64,000 nt of DNA from NCBI GenBank assembly GCA_965216135.1, contig CBDCFL010000017.1, positions 141,769-205,768 of the forward strand. Direction: 5' to 3'. This stretch comes from CBDCFL01 sp965216135. GTDB lineage: Bacteria; Pseudomonadota; Alphaproteobacteria; Rhodobacterales; Rhodobacteraceae. Made by a program: the position numbers and the translations under genes. This document shows positions 27,461 to 37,380 of the stretch, piece after piece; within the stretch, counting starts at the first letter, position 1; every line of letters starts with the position of its first letter. The notes beneath the pieces were generated by a model. That model was given only the letters and a program-made list of their open reading frames with translations, had not been told where the DNA came from and ran no database searches.

Positions 27461-27633
27461 TTCTCGTTTCCTCTTGTATGTCAACGCCGGACTAAAACTA
27501 CTGCACTCGCCGGAGAGAAAGTACCTCAGTTTGACAGGCATAGGTTTGTCCATAGACCCGCATAGCGGAGTGCCCCCGAATAGCGACGCAGTTGTGCGGG
27601 GCTGTGGTCAAACCGGGGGGCGTTGTTTGGGTT

Positions 27634-28389
27634 TCAGGCTTTGTCTGACTGTCGGCTGTGTTTGAGGCGGTAGCTTTCGCCGTTCATTTCCAGGATGTGG
27701 ACGTGGTGGGTCAGCCGGTCGAGAAGCGCGCCAGTAAGGCGTTCCGAGCCGAAGGTGCTGGTCCATTCATCGAACGGCAGGTTGGACGTCACAATGGTTG
27801 ATCCGCGCTCGTAGCGTTGTGAGAAGACCTCAAACAGCAGTTCAGCGCCGGTTGTTGACAGGGGCACATATCCAAGCTCATCGATGATCAGCAGGCTGTA
27901 TTTGCTCAGTTGCTTCTGCAGACGCAGCAGGCGCTTCTCATCCCGGGCTTCGAGGAGTTCATGGACCAAAGCAGATGCGGTGATGAAGCCGACAGCCAGG
28001 CCCTTCTGACAGGCTGCCAACCCAAGGCCGAGGCCAATATGCGTCTTGCCGGTGCCGCTGTTTCCCACGGCGATGATGTTCTCATTGCGGCTGATGTAAT
28101 CACAGCGCGCCAACTCCATCACCAGCATCTTGTTCAACGAGGGCATGGCCTTGAAGTCAAAGCTGTCGAGACTTTTGACGGCCGGGAACTTTGCAGCCTT
28201 GATCCGCCGTTCCACCATGCGTCGCTCCCGGTCGATGAGCTCCAGTTCGGCGAGGCGCAAAAGGTAGCGGGAATGATCGATGCCTTCCGCCGCGCATTGT
28301 TTGGCGACCTTGTCATACTCACGCAGGAAAGTCGGCAGACGCAGGCTCTTCAGATGATGGGCCAGCAACAGTTGAGGTGTATCCGTCAT
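27634..28389 (-). CDS. istB: IS21 transposition ATPase IstB (type a)
   Basis: This 251-residue AAA+ protein helps the IstA transposase assemble and select targets. The Walker A motif is VGNSGTGKTHIG and Walker B is LLIIDELGYVPL. It starts MTDTPQLLLAHHLKSL at 28389, overlapping the istA stop by the usual ATGA. An upstream extension to 28509 is antisense-type read-through and is rejected. An identical gene lies at 50631-51386. The gene looks intact. Confidence 0.92.
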   Translation of the reverse strand: MTDTPQLLLAHHLKSLRLPTFLREYDKVAKQCAAEGIDHSRYLLRLAELELIDRERRMVERRIKAAKFPAVKSLDSFDFKAMPSLNKMLVMELARCDYISRNENIIAVGNSGTGKTHIGLGLGLAACQKGLAVGFITASALVHELLEARDEKRLLRLQKQLSKYSLLIIDELGYVPLSTTGAELLFEVFSQRYERGSTIVTSNLPFDEWTSTFGSERLTGALLDRLTHHVHILEMNGESYRLKHSRQSDKA

Positions 28390-29584
28390 CACCGGTCCCC
28401 TGACAACAGCGCCATGTAGTCGCCTGGGGATGTGACCGCGACATGGGCTTTCGGGAGGTAGGGATAAACCGTCATATCCAGCCGGGAAGGTCTGCGTTCG
28501 ATCCGGCACAGCACCAAATGCTTCACCGCATCAAAGCCAATTGTGCCGCGTTCGAGAGCACTCTGTATCCCGGCTTCAACATCCGCGATCTGGAAGATCT
28601 CCAGCAGTCGCAGAACCTGAACGAACTCACGTTTGCCCTTTTTACCCATCCGGGCCTCCATAAGGCGGCGCAAGATGAGAAAGGCTTCAGGCAGTTTGTC
28701 AATCAGCTAGCGGGGCTGCCTGATCAAGCGCATTGGTCTTCTGTTCGATCAGTGCCAGGTAATGAAGCGGATTGAAGATGTAATCTTCTTTCTCCCAGGA
28801 CCGGACATGGCGGGCAATGACCTCAGCCCCGCAGGCAATCACCACTTCATGCACATAGCCCCTGACCAGAACCTCTTGATGACCATATGCAGTCGGCACC
28901 GAATAATCATTGCCGCGATAGCGCACGAGGGACAGTGAGCTCACCCGAACTGATTGCTTGTCGCAGGCGTCATAAGGAACAGCTGGTAAGGGTTGGAGCC
29001 GTTCGGCGTCAGGCGCAAACCGTTCGCCTATCGTGCCCATGTGACCACGCAGCTTGTCGCCCATGCGCTTGCGGCATTGTTCAGCCAGATGAGCATTGAG
29101 ATCATCAAAGCTGGCAAATTGCGGCTTGGGCACCATGAAGTTGCGCCGGGTGTATCCCACCATCCCCTCGACTTTGCCTTTGTCATTCCCCTTGCCGGGA
29201 CGGCCAAATCGATCCTCAAACAGATAATGCGACACCAGTTCCGAGAATACACGGGTCCGTTTGCGTGTCCCATCCCCGAGAATGCGGGCAACTGCGATCC
29301 GCGTATTGTCATAAAGGATCGACACAGGCACACCGCCGAAGAACGCGAACGCCGCGACATGCGCATCACAGAATGCTTCCGTCGTCTCAGCCGGATACGC
29401 CTTCAAAAAACATGCATCCGAATGTGGCAGGTCCATCACCAGAAAGTGGATCTTTTGTTCGACACCGCCAATCACGGCGAGTGCCTCGCCAAAATCCGCC
29501 TGCGCATGGCCCGGCGGATGGGTCAGCGGCACGAACATCTCGCGCCCCCGCCGTTCACGCTCTCGGATGTAATCCTTCACGATG

Positions 29585-31226
29585 CAGACCGTGTGAAAAC
29601 TCTGGGTGGCGGGGGATTCCGTCCGGCTCATGGCGATGTTAGAGTCCGCCATGAGACACATTCCTGGCATTGACCGCTCTCAGGTTCTGCTTCTGCCGGA
29701 AGCAGTGGACGATTACGTGGGCCGGGATAACCCGGTCCGTTTCATCGACGCTTTCGTGGATGGTTTGGACCTGGCGGCCGCTGGTTTCGAGCGCGCCACG
29801 CCGAAGGCGACGGGTCGTCCCGGCTACGATCCGGCGGACCTGCTGAAGCTCTACATATACGGTTATCTCAATCGGGTACGTTCGAGCCGCCGGCTGGAGG
29901 CCGAGAGCAAGCGTAATCTCGAAGTGATCTGGCTGTTGCGGCGTTTGTCGCCGGACTTCAAGACGATCGCCGATTTCCGGCGGATCAATCGGGCGGCGTT
30001 CCGCCAGGTGTTTCGGGAGTTCGTGAGGCTATGCCGCGAACTGGAGCTGTTCGGGCGCGAGCTGGTGGCAGTCGACGGTACTCGGATCAAGGCAGTGAAC
30101 AGCCGGGAGCGGAACTTTACCAAAGCGAAGCTGGAGAAGGCGTTGGCCGAGAGCGACGAGAGGTTGTCGCGTTATCTCGACCGGCTCGACGAGGCCGACG
30201 GGCAAGACGAGAGCGGCACCGGCGGCGGCGAAGTGGAGAACATCCGGGAGAAGATCGCTGCGATCCAAGGGCGGCGTGAGCGGTTTGAGGAACATCGCGA
30301 CGCGCTGGCTGCGAGTGGCGAGGACCAGCTCTCTTTGACGGATCCGGACAGCCGGGCGATGCACGCCGCGACCCGGGTCGGTGTCGGCTACAACATCCAG
30401 ATCGCGGTGGACGCCAAGCACAAACTGATCGCCGAGTAGCAGGTCCATAGCAAGGTCAGCGATCTCGGTCTGTTGGCCGAGACGGCGGTGGCGGCCCGTC
30501 GGAACCTGGCCGTCGATCGGATCGACGCGGTCGCCGACGCGGGCTACTTCAAGATCGAGGATATCGAGGCCTGCGAGAATGCCGGCGTCATGCCGCATGT
30601 GCCCAAGCCCCAGCGCGGATCAACGGTGAGCCAGGGGCTCTTTCCCAAGGAACGCTTCCGCTATGACGGCGGCGAGGACATTTACATCTGCCCCGACGGC
30701 CAACGCCTGGCGCTACACAGCAAGCGCAAGCGCCGCGATCTCATCTTCGCCAGTTACGCCAATCGCGCCGCGTGCAAGGAGTGCCACCTCAAGTCGAAGT
30801 GTACGAAAAGCGCCTTCCGTCGGGTCCTGCGCTATGTCGACGAAGCGATCCTGGAGCGCATGGCAGAACGATTGGCGGCCCGCCCGGAGCTGCTCGATGC
30901 GCGCCGTGAAAGCGTCGAGCATCCCTTCGGCTCAATCAAACAATGGATGGGCCAGGGTGCCTTCCTGACCCGGCGGCTGGAGAACGTGCGCGGCGAGTTC
31001 AGCATCACGGCGCTGGCTTACAACATCCGCCGCGCGATCTCTCTGGTAGGTGTTCCCGCCTTGATCGCCGCCGCGAGGGCGTGAGACGGGAGTCTGGCCC
31101 AAATCAAGCGCCCCACATCGATCCACGGAGGCCCGGAGCCTCTTCCGCGGGGCTACCGGCACCAAACCGCCGGACTACGTGGGATCGCGGCAAATCATGG
31201 TGACCCAAACCTCCATCCCCGCCACC
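29585..31226 (+). mobile_element. IS1182-family element, copy A (right end deleted)
   Basis: It begins CAGACCGTGTGAAAACTC after the target bases GATG (29581-29584). It is nearly identical to copy B at 40902-42565, but the last 22 bases and the right GATG are missing: GCCACC runs straight into GTGTAGCC of istA. Without its right inverted repeat it should be immobile. The transposase also has a nonsense codon. Confidence 0.88.
29651..31084 (+). pseudogene. IS1182 transposase with internal stop
   Basis: The gene starts MRHIPGIDRSQVLLLPEAVD and matches the intact 477-residue copy at 40968. A TAG at 30437-30439 replaces CAG after HKLIAE. The remaining frame resumes (QVHSKVSDLGLLAETAVA) to the stop at 31084. 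One further difference is CKECH versus CKECQ. The N-terminal DUF772-like region and the C-terminal DDE domain (VEHPFGSIKQWMGQG) are otherwise conserved. A suppressed or sequencing-error stop cannot be excluded. Confidence 0.88.
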
Positions 31227-31767
31227 GTGTAGCCGCCTTCAAAGTCATGCTCATCACGCAGTCGTTCAAATATCCGTTTCGACGTGTGTCGCTGCTTCTT
31301 TGGAACCAGCTTATCTGCCTCAAGGGTCTGATCAATAATCCCGGTAAACGCATCCAACTTCGGGCGTCGTACAGGTTGGCTGCGCCGGTATCCGGGCGGA
31401 AAAGAAAACGCCAACATCTTGGCGATGGTGCGTGGATTAACTCCAAATACCCGCGCCGCTTCCCGGCTGCTCATACCGTCAATTAAAACTGCATGACGTA
31501 CCCGACCGTACAAATCCACGTTCTTCATCCCCGCCCTCTGAAAACAGAAAGCATAACACTGATGGAGTTTTACTCCGGCCAACCAGACATTCTGGCCGCT
31601 TCAGTGAGGGATTATTGCACCGGCGTTCTCAGCTAAAGGATTGAAACACGGGCAGCGTTGGTGAAAGCGTCTGAAACGGGACAAGTCTGAACAACGTCAC
31701 GCCGTCAGACACACCGAGTGATTTTGAGAATTTCCTGACGCACGACCCGTTTGTGATAAAGGCGCTC

Positions 31768-32787
31768 TCACCCAGCTCCTCGGACTTCTGGTTTCGCGCG
31801 CCGCCGCCGAGGGCGTCGATTCAGATGGCTTTGTGGGCTTTGTTCAGCGCAATACCCGGTTGCTGATGGAAACCTCGCGGGACTGTCAACGGCGGAGCAA
31901 AAACCGGCCATGTGGCGGAGCAAATGTTGGCCACTTGAGGGTGCCTGAATCTGGCACCAGGAATGCGGAGGGCACCCAGGTGCCTGGGCGCTTTGGCCCG
32001 CGAGGGCCAATCTGTCCTGACCCTGGTTGATGGCGATGCCTTTGCGGCCCCGGCTTTGGGCCAGACGATAGCTGTCGCCGTTCATCTCGAGGATGTTGAC
32101 GTGATGGGTCAGGCGGTCCGGAAGCGCGCCGGTCAGACGCTCTGAGCCGAAGGTTTCGGTCCATTCGTCAAAGGGCAGATTGCTGGTGATCAGCGTGGCG
32201 CCGCGCTCGTAGCGTTGCGAGATCAGTTCGAACAGCAACTCGGCGCCAGTCTTGCTCAGCGGCACGAAGCCGAGCTCGTCGATGATCAGAAGTTTGCAAT
32301 TGGCCACCTGTTTTTGCAGGCGCAGGAGGCGTCGCTCGTCGCGGGCCTCCATCAGCTCATGGACCAGGGCTGCGGCGGTGATGAAGCCCACGGAGAGGCC
32401 CTTCTGACAGACGGCGAGGCCGAGACCCGGAGCAACGTGTGTCTTGCCGGTGCCGCCTGGACCAAGGGCGATGACATTCTCGCGCCGGTCTATCCATTCG
32501 CAGCGGGCCAGTTCCAGCACCTGCATTTTGTTGAGCGCCGGGATCGCCTTGAAGTCGAAGCTGTCGAGGCTTTTGACCGCCGGGAACTTCGCCGCCTTGA
32601 TCCGGCGCTCGATCATCCGCCGTTCACGGTCGATCAGTTCCAGTTCCACCAGACGGGCCAGGAACCGGACATGGTCCAGCCCCTCGGCAGCGCACTGGCG
32701 CGCCAGCTTGTCGTATTCCCGGAGGAAGGTTGGCAGCTTCAGCGTCTTGAGGTGGTGGGCGAGCAGGAGTTCGGGGGTGTCGGTCAT
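31768..32787 (-). CDS. istB: IS21 transposition ATPase IstB (type b)
   Basis: It starts MTDTPELLLAHHLKTL at 32787 and contains Walker A (LGPGGTGKTHVA) and Walker B (LLIIDELGFVPL). It is clearly related to the type-a protein but diverged. The normal IstB C-terminus (NGDSYRLAQSRGRKG) is reached near 32030. No stop follows there, and the frame runs on beyond the element's end at 31884 to 31768, giving about 90 extra residues. The natural stop may have been lost, or this lineage may use a distal stop. Confidence 0.8.
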   Translation of the reverse strand: MTDTPELLLAHHLKTLKLPTFLREYDKLARQCAAEGLDHVRFLARLVELELIDRERRMIERRIKAAKFPAVKSLDSFDFKAIPALNKMQVLELARCEWIDRRENVIALGPGGTGKTHVAPGLGLAVCQKGLSVGFITAAALVHELMEARDERRLLRLQKQVANCKLLIIDELGFVPLSKTGAELLFELISQRYERGATLITSNLPFDEWTETFGSERLTGALPDRLTHHVNILEMNGDSYRLAQSRGRKGIAINQGQDRLALAGQSAQAPGCPPHSWCQIQAPSSGQHLLRHMAGFCSAVDSPARFPSATGYCAEQSPQSHLNRRPRRRRAKPEVRGAG

Positions 32788-33540
32788 GGCGCATCCGCCG
32801 CCATCAAGCACATATAGCTGGCCGCCGAAGTGGTTCCGACATTGGCGCGCGGGAGATACGGGTAGACATCCAGGTCGAGCTTGGGCGGACGTTTCTCGAC
32901 CTGGCACAACACAAGGTGCTTGATCGCGTCAAAGCCAATGGTCCCCATGCGCAGGGCGGTCTTCACCGCGACATGCAGATCGCCAGGATCAAAAGTCTCC
33001 AGCAGGCGCAGGACCTGCACATATTCCCGGCGACCCGCTTTGATCATCCGCGCTTCCATTAGGCGTCGCAAGGTCTGGAACTCGGGCGGCAGGTCCCATT
33101 TGGCCAAGGGCGCGGCCTGATCCAACGCGGTGATCTTCTTCTCCAGCAGCGGAAGGTAATGCACCGGGTCAAAGACCATATCCTCGCGGTCGTAACAACG
33201 AGGATGGCGGGCGATGATCCCGCCACCGCAGCCGATCACGACTTGGTCGACATAGCCCCGCAGCCAGACATCGCGGTGGCCATAAGCGACCGGCACGGAA
33301 TAATCGTTGGTCTTGTAGCGCACCAATGCCTGCGAACTGACCCGCCCGCTCGTCTGGTCGCAGGCATCGAAGGGTGTGGCCGGAAGTTCGGCCATGGCCT
33401 CAAGATCCCGCTGCAGCCTTTGCCCGATCGTCTCACCGTGACCGCGCAAAGTCTCCGCCTGTCGCTTGCGGCATTGCTCTTCGAGACAGAGGTTGAACGC
33501 GTCCCACGACGGGAACTGCGGCACCCACTGCCCGGCAGTG
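32784..33540 (-). pseudogene. istA: IstA C-terminal half (type b)
   Basis: The frame encodes about 250 residues from QFPSWDAFNLCLEEQC to SYMCLMAADAP, matching the C-terminal half of type-a IstA (compare ALDQAAPLAKWDLPPEF). It ends in an ATGA overlap with istB, as usual. Upstream similarity stops near 33540, where IS66-like and unrelated DNA begins, so the DDE region is absent here. The missing part is probably at 40440-42859. Confidence 0.75.
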
Positions 33541-33618
33541 CATGTTTACAAGCCGATGACGCCGATCAAGGGAATCCCGAAGGCGCTCAATCAGCCCTTT
33601 ATTGTTGGCTTTCTCACT

Positions 33619-33966
33619 CTATCCAGCCGTCAGTGGGCACCATGTTCGCAGCGGCGCTCGCCAGTCTATGCCTTCCAGCAACATCGCCAGCTGCGCCGGG
33701 CTGATCGTCAGCTTGCCAGCCGCAATCGACGGCCAGACGAACCGTCCGCGCTCTAACCGCTTGGAGAACAGGCACGCGCCTTGGCCGTCCCACCAGATCA
33801 CCTTGATCAGATCGCCGCGACGACCCCGGAAAACAAACAGATGACCGGAATACGGGTCTTGGCGAAGAACCGCCTCAGCCAGAGATGACAAGCCGACAAA
33901 CCCCTTGCGCATGTCCGTCACACCGCCCGCAAGCCAGATCTTCGTCGATGCCGGAACCGGGATCAT
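33619..33966 (-). CDS. tnpB: IS66 accessory protein TnpB
   Basis: This 115-residue protein starts MIPVPASTKIWLAGGVTDMR, the standard IS66 Orf2 beginning, and contains LFVFRGRRGDLIKVIWWDGQ and FVWPSIAAGKLTISPAQLAM. The start overlaps the tnpA stop by four bases. It appears full length. Without tnpC it has no known function. Confidence 0.9.
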   Translation of the reverse strand: MIPVPASTKIWLAGGVTDMRKGFVGLSSLAEAVLRQDPYSGHLFVFRGRRGDLIKVIWWDGQGACLFSKRLERGRFVWPSIAAGKLTISPAQLAMLLEGIDWRAPLRTWCPLTAG

Positions 33967-34322
33967 GTCGCCAGGCCGCGCACAAGGCGCGACACCGCGT
34001 CAGGATCAAAACCGCCACTCACGCAGAGACTGAGACCGTTGGACAATGTGATCTCGATCCTGCTGTCCGAGGCGACGGCATCGCCATTCGCCATGGCTGC
34101 GCCAGGTGAAGCGTCGGGCAGAACCTCGACCGGCAAGAACGACGGAAGATCATCTGCCGACGGCATGAACCGTGGATCGCGAAGCCATTTGAAAACCATG
34201 TTGGCGTTCACGTCATAACGACGCACAACCCGAGAAACCGAGACCCCCGGCACCCGCGTCTGCGCCACGATCCGGCGCTTCTCATCGTCTTCCCAGATCC
34301 GACGCCGCCGCTTCCTCGCCAT
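33963..34322 (-). CDS. tnpA: IS66 accessory protein TnpA
   Basis: This 119-residue protein starts MARKRRRRIWEDDEKRRIVA and has a helix-turn-helix (VSVSRVVRRYDVNANMVFKW), as in IS66 Orf1 proteins. It overlaps tnpB by four bases. The start at 34322 is preferred over an upstream frame start at 34364, because RKRRRRxWxDDEKR is the family N-terminus. Confidence 0.85.
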   Translation of the reverse strand: MARKRRRRIWEDDEKRRIVAQTRVPGVSVSRVVRRYDVNANMVFKWLRDPRFMPSADDLPSFLPVEVLPDASPGAAMANGDAVASDSRIEITLSNGLSLCVSGGFDPDAVSRLVRGLAT

Positions 34323-34573
34323 CGATGATCCCCGATAGTGTCCACCATCGATAGTGGGCACCATCGCCCGCTATCGAAGCGTAAGACTCTCAGGTGTCAG
34401 AAAATCCGCAAGGTCGGCGACGCCGGACGCATACGTTACAGCGTTTCCGTTTATTCATGAGGTATATCCTGCTGCCGCGAAGAAGTTCCAGCACTCGTCT
34501 GGTGTGAAGAGATCACAGATTTCGCCGATGGCTGCGATGAGCCGATCGAAGGTGCGCGCGCCGATGCGCCTTA

Positions 34574-35739
34574 TACCACCGAGCGGAATGCCTGACTCAC
34601 GTTGGGGATTCCCAAGCGGTCCGATCTCTGACTCAATGTGGTGAACCAATGAGGTTCGCCATGGCAGCGCCTATCGACTTACGGAACGATTTTGACAGCG
34701 TCTCACTGCGGCGCCTCGCGAAGAGGACCAGGGACGCGACCCAGAGCCGTCGTCTGCTGGCGTTGGCCGAGGTCTACGATGGTGGCAGCAGGACGGATGC
34801 GTCGCGGATCGGCGGCGTCGGTCTGCAGATCATTCGCGACTGGGTGCTGCGCTTCAACGCCCGCGGACCGGACGGGCTGGTCGATGGGAAGTCACCGGGC
34901 GCACCCTCGAAGCTCAACGCCGATCACCGCCGCGCACTGGCGGAGGTTGTTGAGGCCGGCCCGGTCCCGGCGGTGGACGGCGTCGTGCGCTGGCGGCGCA
35001 AGGACCTGGCGCGGTGGCTCTTGGAGACGTTCGCCATCTCGCTCGACGAGACCACGGTCGGGCGCGAGTTGAAGGCGCTCGGCTTCGCCAAGATCTCGGC
35101 GCGGCCGCGCCACTACGCGCAAAACGAGCTGGCCGTCGAGGCTTTTAAAAAAAACTTCCCCGCCGAACTGGCGAAGATCCGGGCGAGGCTCCCGAAAGGC
35201 GTCGAGATAGAGCTGTGGTGGCAAGATGAAGCCCGCATCGGCCAGAAGAATAAGCTCACACGCCGATGGGCCAGACGTGGCACGCGCCCGCGGGCGCCCC
35301 GCGACCAGCGCACCGAATGGGCCTATATCTTCGGCGCGATCTGTCCCGCGAAGGGGAAAGGCGCCGGGCTGGTCATGCCCTGGTGCGACACCGACGCCAT
35401 GGCGGCGCACCTCATCGAGATCAGTGCCGCCGTCGATCCCGGCGCCCATGCGGTGCTGATCGTCGATCAGGCCGGTTGGCACTTGACGCCCAAGCTGGCG
35501 ATCCCCGACAACATCACCGTCCTGGCGCTGCCGCCACGATCGCCCGAGTTGAACCCGGTGGAGAATGTCTGGCAATTCATGCGCGACAACTGGTTGTCGC
35601 ACCGGATCTTCAAATCCTACGAAGACATCGTCGCGCTGTGCTGCCAAGCCTGGAACAACCTCATCGACCAACCATGGAAGATCATGTCCCTCGGCATGCG
35701 CAAATGGGCGCATGGGTTCTGATCAATGACCGTTGGTAT
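34574..35739 (+). mobile_element. IS630-family insertion sequence, copy 2 (1166 bp)
   Basis: This is nearly identical to 1085-2250, in the opposite orientation. It is flanked by TA (34572-34573 and 35740-35741) and interrupts the type-A IS630 transposase between its HL and RR codons. The near-identity of two copies more than 30 kb apart points to recent transposition. Confidence 0.92.
34649..35722 (+). CDS. IS630-family transposase (copy 2)
   Basis: This 357-residue DDE transposase is the twin of that at 1102-2175. It has the same start MRFAMAAPIDLRNDF, helix-turn-helix and acidic motifs (WWQDEARIG, LIVDQAGWH, SPELNPVENVW). A visible difference is NWLSHRIF here versus NWLSNRIF there. Both frames are open from start to stop, so either could supply active enzyme. 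Confidence 0.9.
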   Translation: MRFAMAAPIDLRNDFDSVSLRRLAKRTRDATQSRRLLALAEVYDGGSRTDASRIGGVGLQIIRDWVLRFNARGPDGLVDGKSPGAPSKLNADHRRALAEVVEAGPVPAVDGVVRWRRKDLARWLLETFAISLDETTVGRELKALGFAKISARPRHYAQNELAVEAFKKNFPAELAKIRARLPKGVEIELWWQDEARIGQKNKLTRRWARRGTRPRAPRDQRTEWAYIFGAICPAKGKGAGLVMPWCDTDAMAAHLIEISAAVDPGAHAVLIVDQAGWHLTPKLAIPDNITVLALPPRSPELNPVENVWQFMRDNWLSHRIFKSYEDIVALCCQAWNNLIDQPWKIMSLGMRKWAHGF

Positions 35740-36223
35740 TAGGTGCGCTTTGAGCTTTGAGAACGCCATTTCGATCGGGTTCAAGTCAGGGCTGTATGCG
35801 GGTAAAAAGAGGAACCAGCAGCCGTGGGCCTTGAGCAGCTCGGTCGCCTTGCCACTTTTGTGTGTCGCGAGGTTGTCCAGGATGACGACGCTACCGGGCT
35901 CAAGTTCCGGGATCAGAACTTTCTCTATGTAGGTGTCGAAGGCAGCACGGTCCATCGCACCCGAGATTACCCAAGGAGCGACAACCCCCTCGCAGGACAG
36001 GCCCGCAATCAAGGTCTGATTGCCCCACCATCGGAACGGGGCAGTCCCCTTGAGACGTCGGCCCTTTTGGCTGCGCCCGTACACGCGCGTCATATTCGTG
36101 TTTGTACCGGTCTCGTCGATAAAAATCAGCCGCTGAGGCCGCTTGCGCATGATCTTCTGCCGCCGTACCCAGTCACGCCGCGCGTGTCGTACCTCGGGTT
36201 TGTCGCGCTCCTGGGCAATCATA

Positions 36224-37380
36224 CCAACGGCATCAATTTCTGACTCTGTGGGGATTCCCAAATCGGTTTTGATCTGATTCAAGGTTGGCAAAGGAGGATC
36301 GCCATGCCAGCCAGTGTTCCGCTTCGTCGCGACTTTGATGCCCGCCACCTTCGTAAACTCGCCAGCCGTTGCAAGGATGCCCGGCAGAGCCGCCGTCTGT
36401 TGTCTCTTGCGGCGGTCTACGATGGCATGCGCCGTGGAGAGGCCGCAAGGATCGGTGGGATGGATCGCCAAACCCTGCGGGACTGGGTTCACCGGTTCAA
36501 CGAAGAGGGACCGGATGGCCTCACCAACCGCAAGGGCGCGGGCCGGACGCGCTACCTGAGCGATGTCCAGATGAAAGAACTTGGCGAGATTGTCGAGACC
36601 GGCCCCGATCCGGCGGTGGACGGGGTTGTCCGCTGGCGGCGGATCGACCTGAAGCGGGTGATCGAGGCGCGCTTTGGCGTCATCTATTCCGAGCGCGGGA
36701 TATCCAGACTGCCTGGCGAACTGGGCTTTGCCCATATCAGCGCCCGCCCGCAGCATCCCAGGCAGGATAAGCGGATCATCGAGGCGTTTAAAAAAAACTT
36801 CACCGACACGCTCCAGGTGCATATAGCTGACCTGCCGGCGGGAACGCCGGTGGAGATCTGGTTCCAGGACGAAGCACGCCTTGGCCAGAAGAATGGCCTG
36901 ACGCGCCTGTGGGCGAGAAAGGGCACGCGCCCCGCCAGCCGGCCGATCAGCGCTATCACAACGCCTATCTGTTCGGCGCCATCTGTCCGGCTCACGGCAA
37001 GGGGGCGGCGCTCATGCTGCCTTGGGCGGACGCGCAAGCCATGCAGATGCATCTCGACGAGATCAGCCGCCACGTCGCCCGAAAGGCCCATGCGGTTGTG
37101 CTGATGGATCGGGCCGGATGGCACACCACCGGCAAACTCAAAGTCCCGAAGAACCTCACCATCATCCTGCTGCCATCGCGCGCTCCGGAACTGAACCCGG
37201 TGGAAAATATCTGGCAGTACTTGCGCGCCAATTGGCTCTCCAACCGCGTGTTCGAAGACTACAATGCCATCGTCGATGCTGGATGCGAAGCTTGGAACAA
37301 GCGCATCGCACAGCCCGAAACCATCACATCAATCGGAATGCGAAAATGGGCCCATATCGGTCAATGTTAAATGCCGCTGG
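36224..37380 (+). mobile_element. IS630-family element (type B)
   Basis: Ends read CCAACGGCATC at 36224 and, inward from 37380, CCAGCGGCATT. TA flanks both sides (36222-36223 and 37381-37382). It lies inside the type-A transposase. Its own transposase is related to the 1166-bp element's but clearly different, and is frameshifted. Confidence 0.88.
36304..37370 (+). pseudogene. IS630 transposase (type B), frameshifted
   Basis: The gene starts MPASVPLRRDFDARHLRKLA after a good ribosome site (GGAGG about eight bases upstream). The first frame runs through WFQDEARLGQKNGLTRLWAR and KGTRP. The correct protein then continues in the -1 frame as RQPADQRYHNAYLFGAICPA, LMDRAGWHTTGKL and SRAPELNPVENIWQYL to the stop at 37370. 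A single base appears to be missing near 36930. The site is not A-rich, so programmed frameshifting is unlikely. Confidence 0.85.

Larger units (their letters stand above)
28389..31528 (-). pseudogene. istA: IS21 transposase IstA (type a), split and frameshifted
   Basis: The N-terminal part (31227-31528) starts MKNVDLYGRVRHAVLIDGMS with a helix-turn-helix and ends in DFEGGYT. The rest (28389-29580) begins IVKDYIRERERRGREMF and holds the DDE domain (QADFGEALAVIGG, VSILYDNTRIAVARI, KGKVEGMVGYTRR). An IS1182 element separates the halves between GYT and IVKDYI. A second lesion near 28700 adds one base: the frame reads LAD then stops, while LRRLMEARMGKKGKREFVQV continues in another frame. The gene cannot give a full product. 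Confidence 0.85.
27479..31631 (-). mobile_element. IS21-family element (type a), interrupted by IS1182
   Basis: The left end is TGTCAACGCCGGACTAAAAC, and the right end, read inward, is TGAGAACGCCGGTGCAATAA, so the terminal repeats start TG and match at AACGCCGG. Inside are istB and an istA split by an IS1182 element (29585-31226). Without that insertion the element is about 2.5 kb, normal for IS21. No matching target duplication is visible (CTTGTA left, GCTAAAG right), so one or both flanks have been rearranged. A truncated copy lies at 50476-51508. Confidence 0.85.
33541..34440 (-). mobile_element. IS66-family remnant
   Basis: Only the first two genes of an IS66 element (tnpA and tnpB) are present; the large tnpC transposase is missing on the left side, where about 80 bases of unassigned DNA meet the IS21 istA fragment. 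The right limit is uncertain, near the start of the IS630-A element. It cannot transpose by itself. Confidence 0.75.

Noticed and set aside
27409..27490. Complete tRNA-Arg gene
   Set aside because: The 5' acceptor strand and D-arm cannot be found; only the 3' part is present.
35617..36822. 401-codon minus-strand frame
   Set aside because: It is a chimera: antisense of IS630-B, the middle of the type-A transposase and antisense of IS630 copy 2. Only the middle part is real coding sequence.
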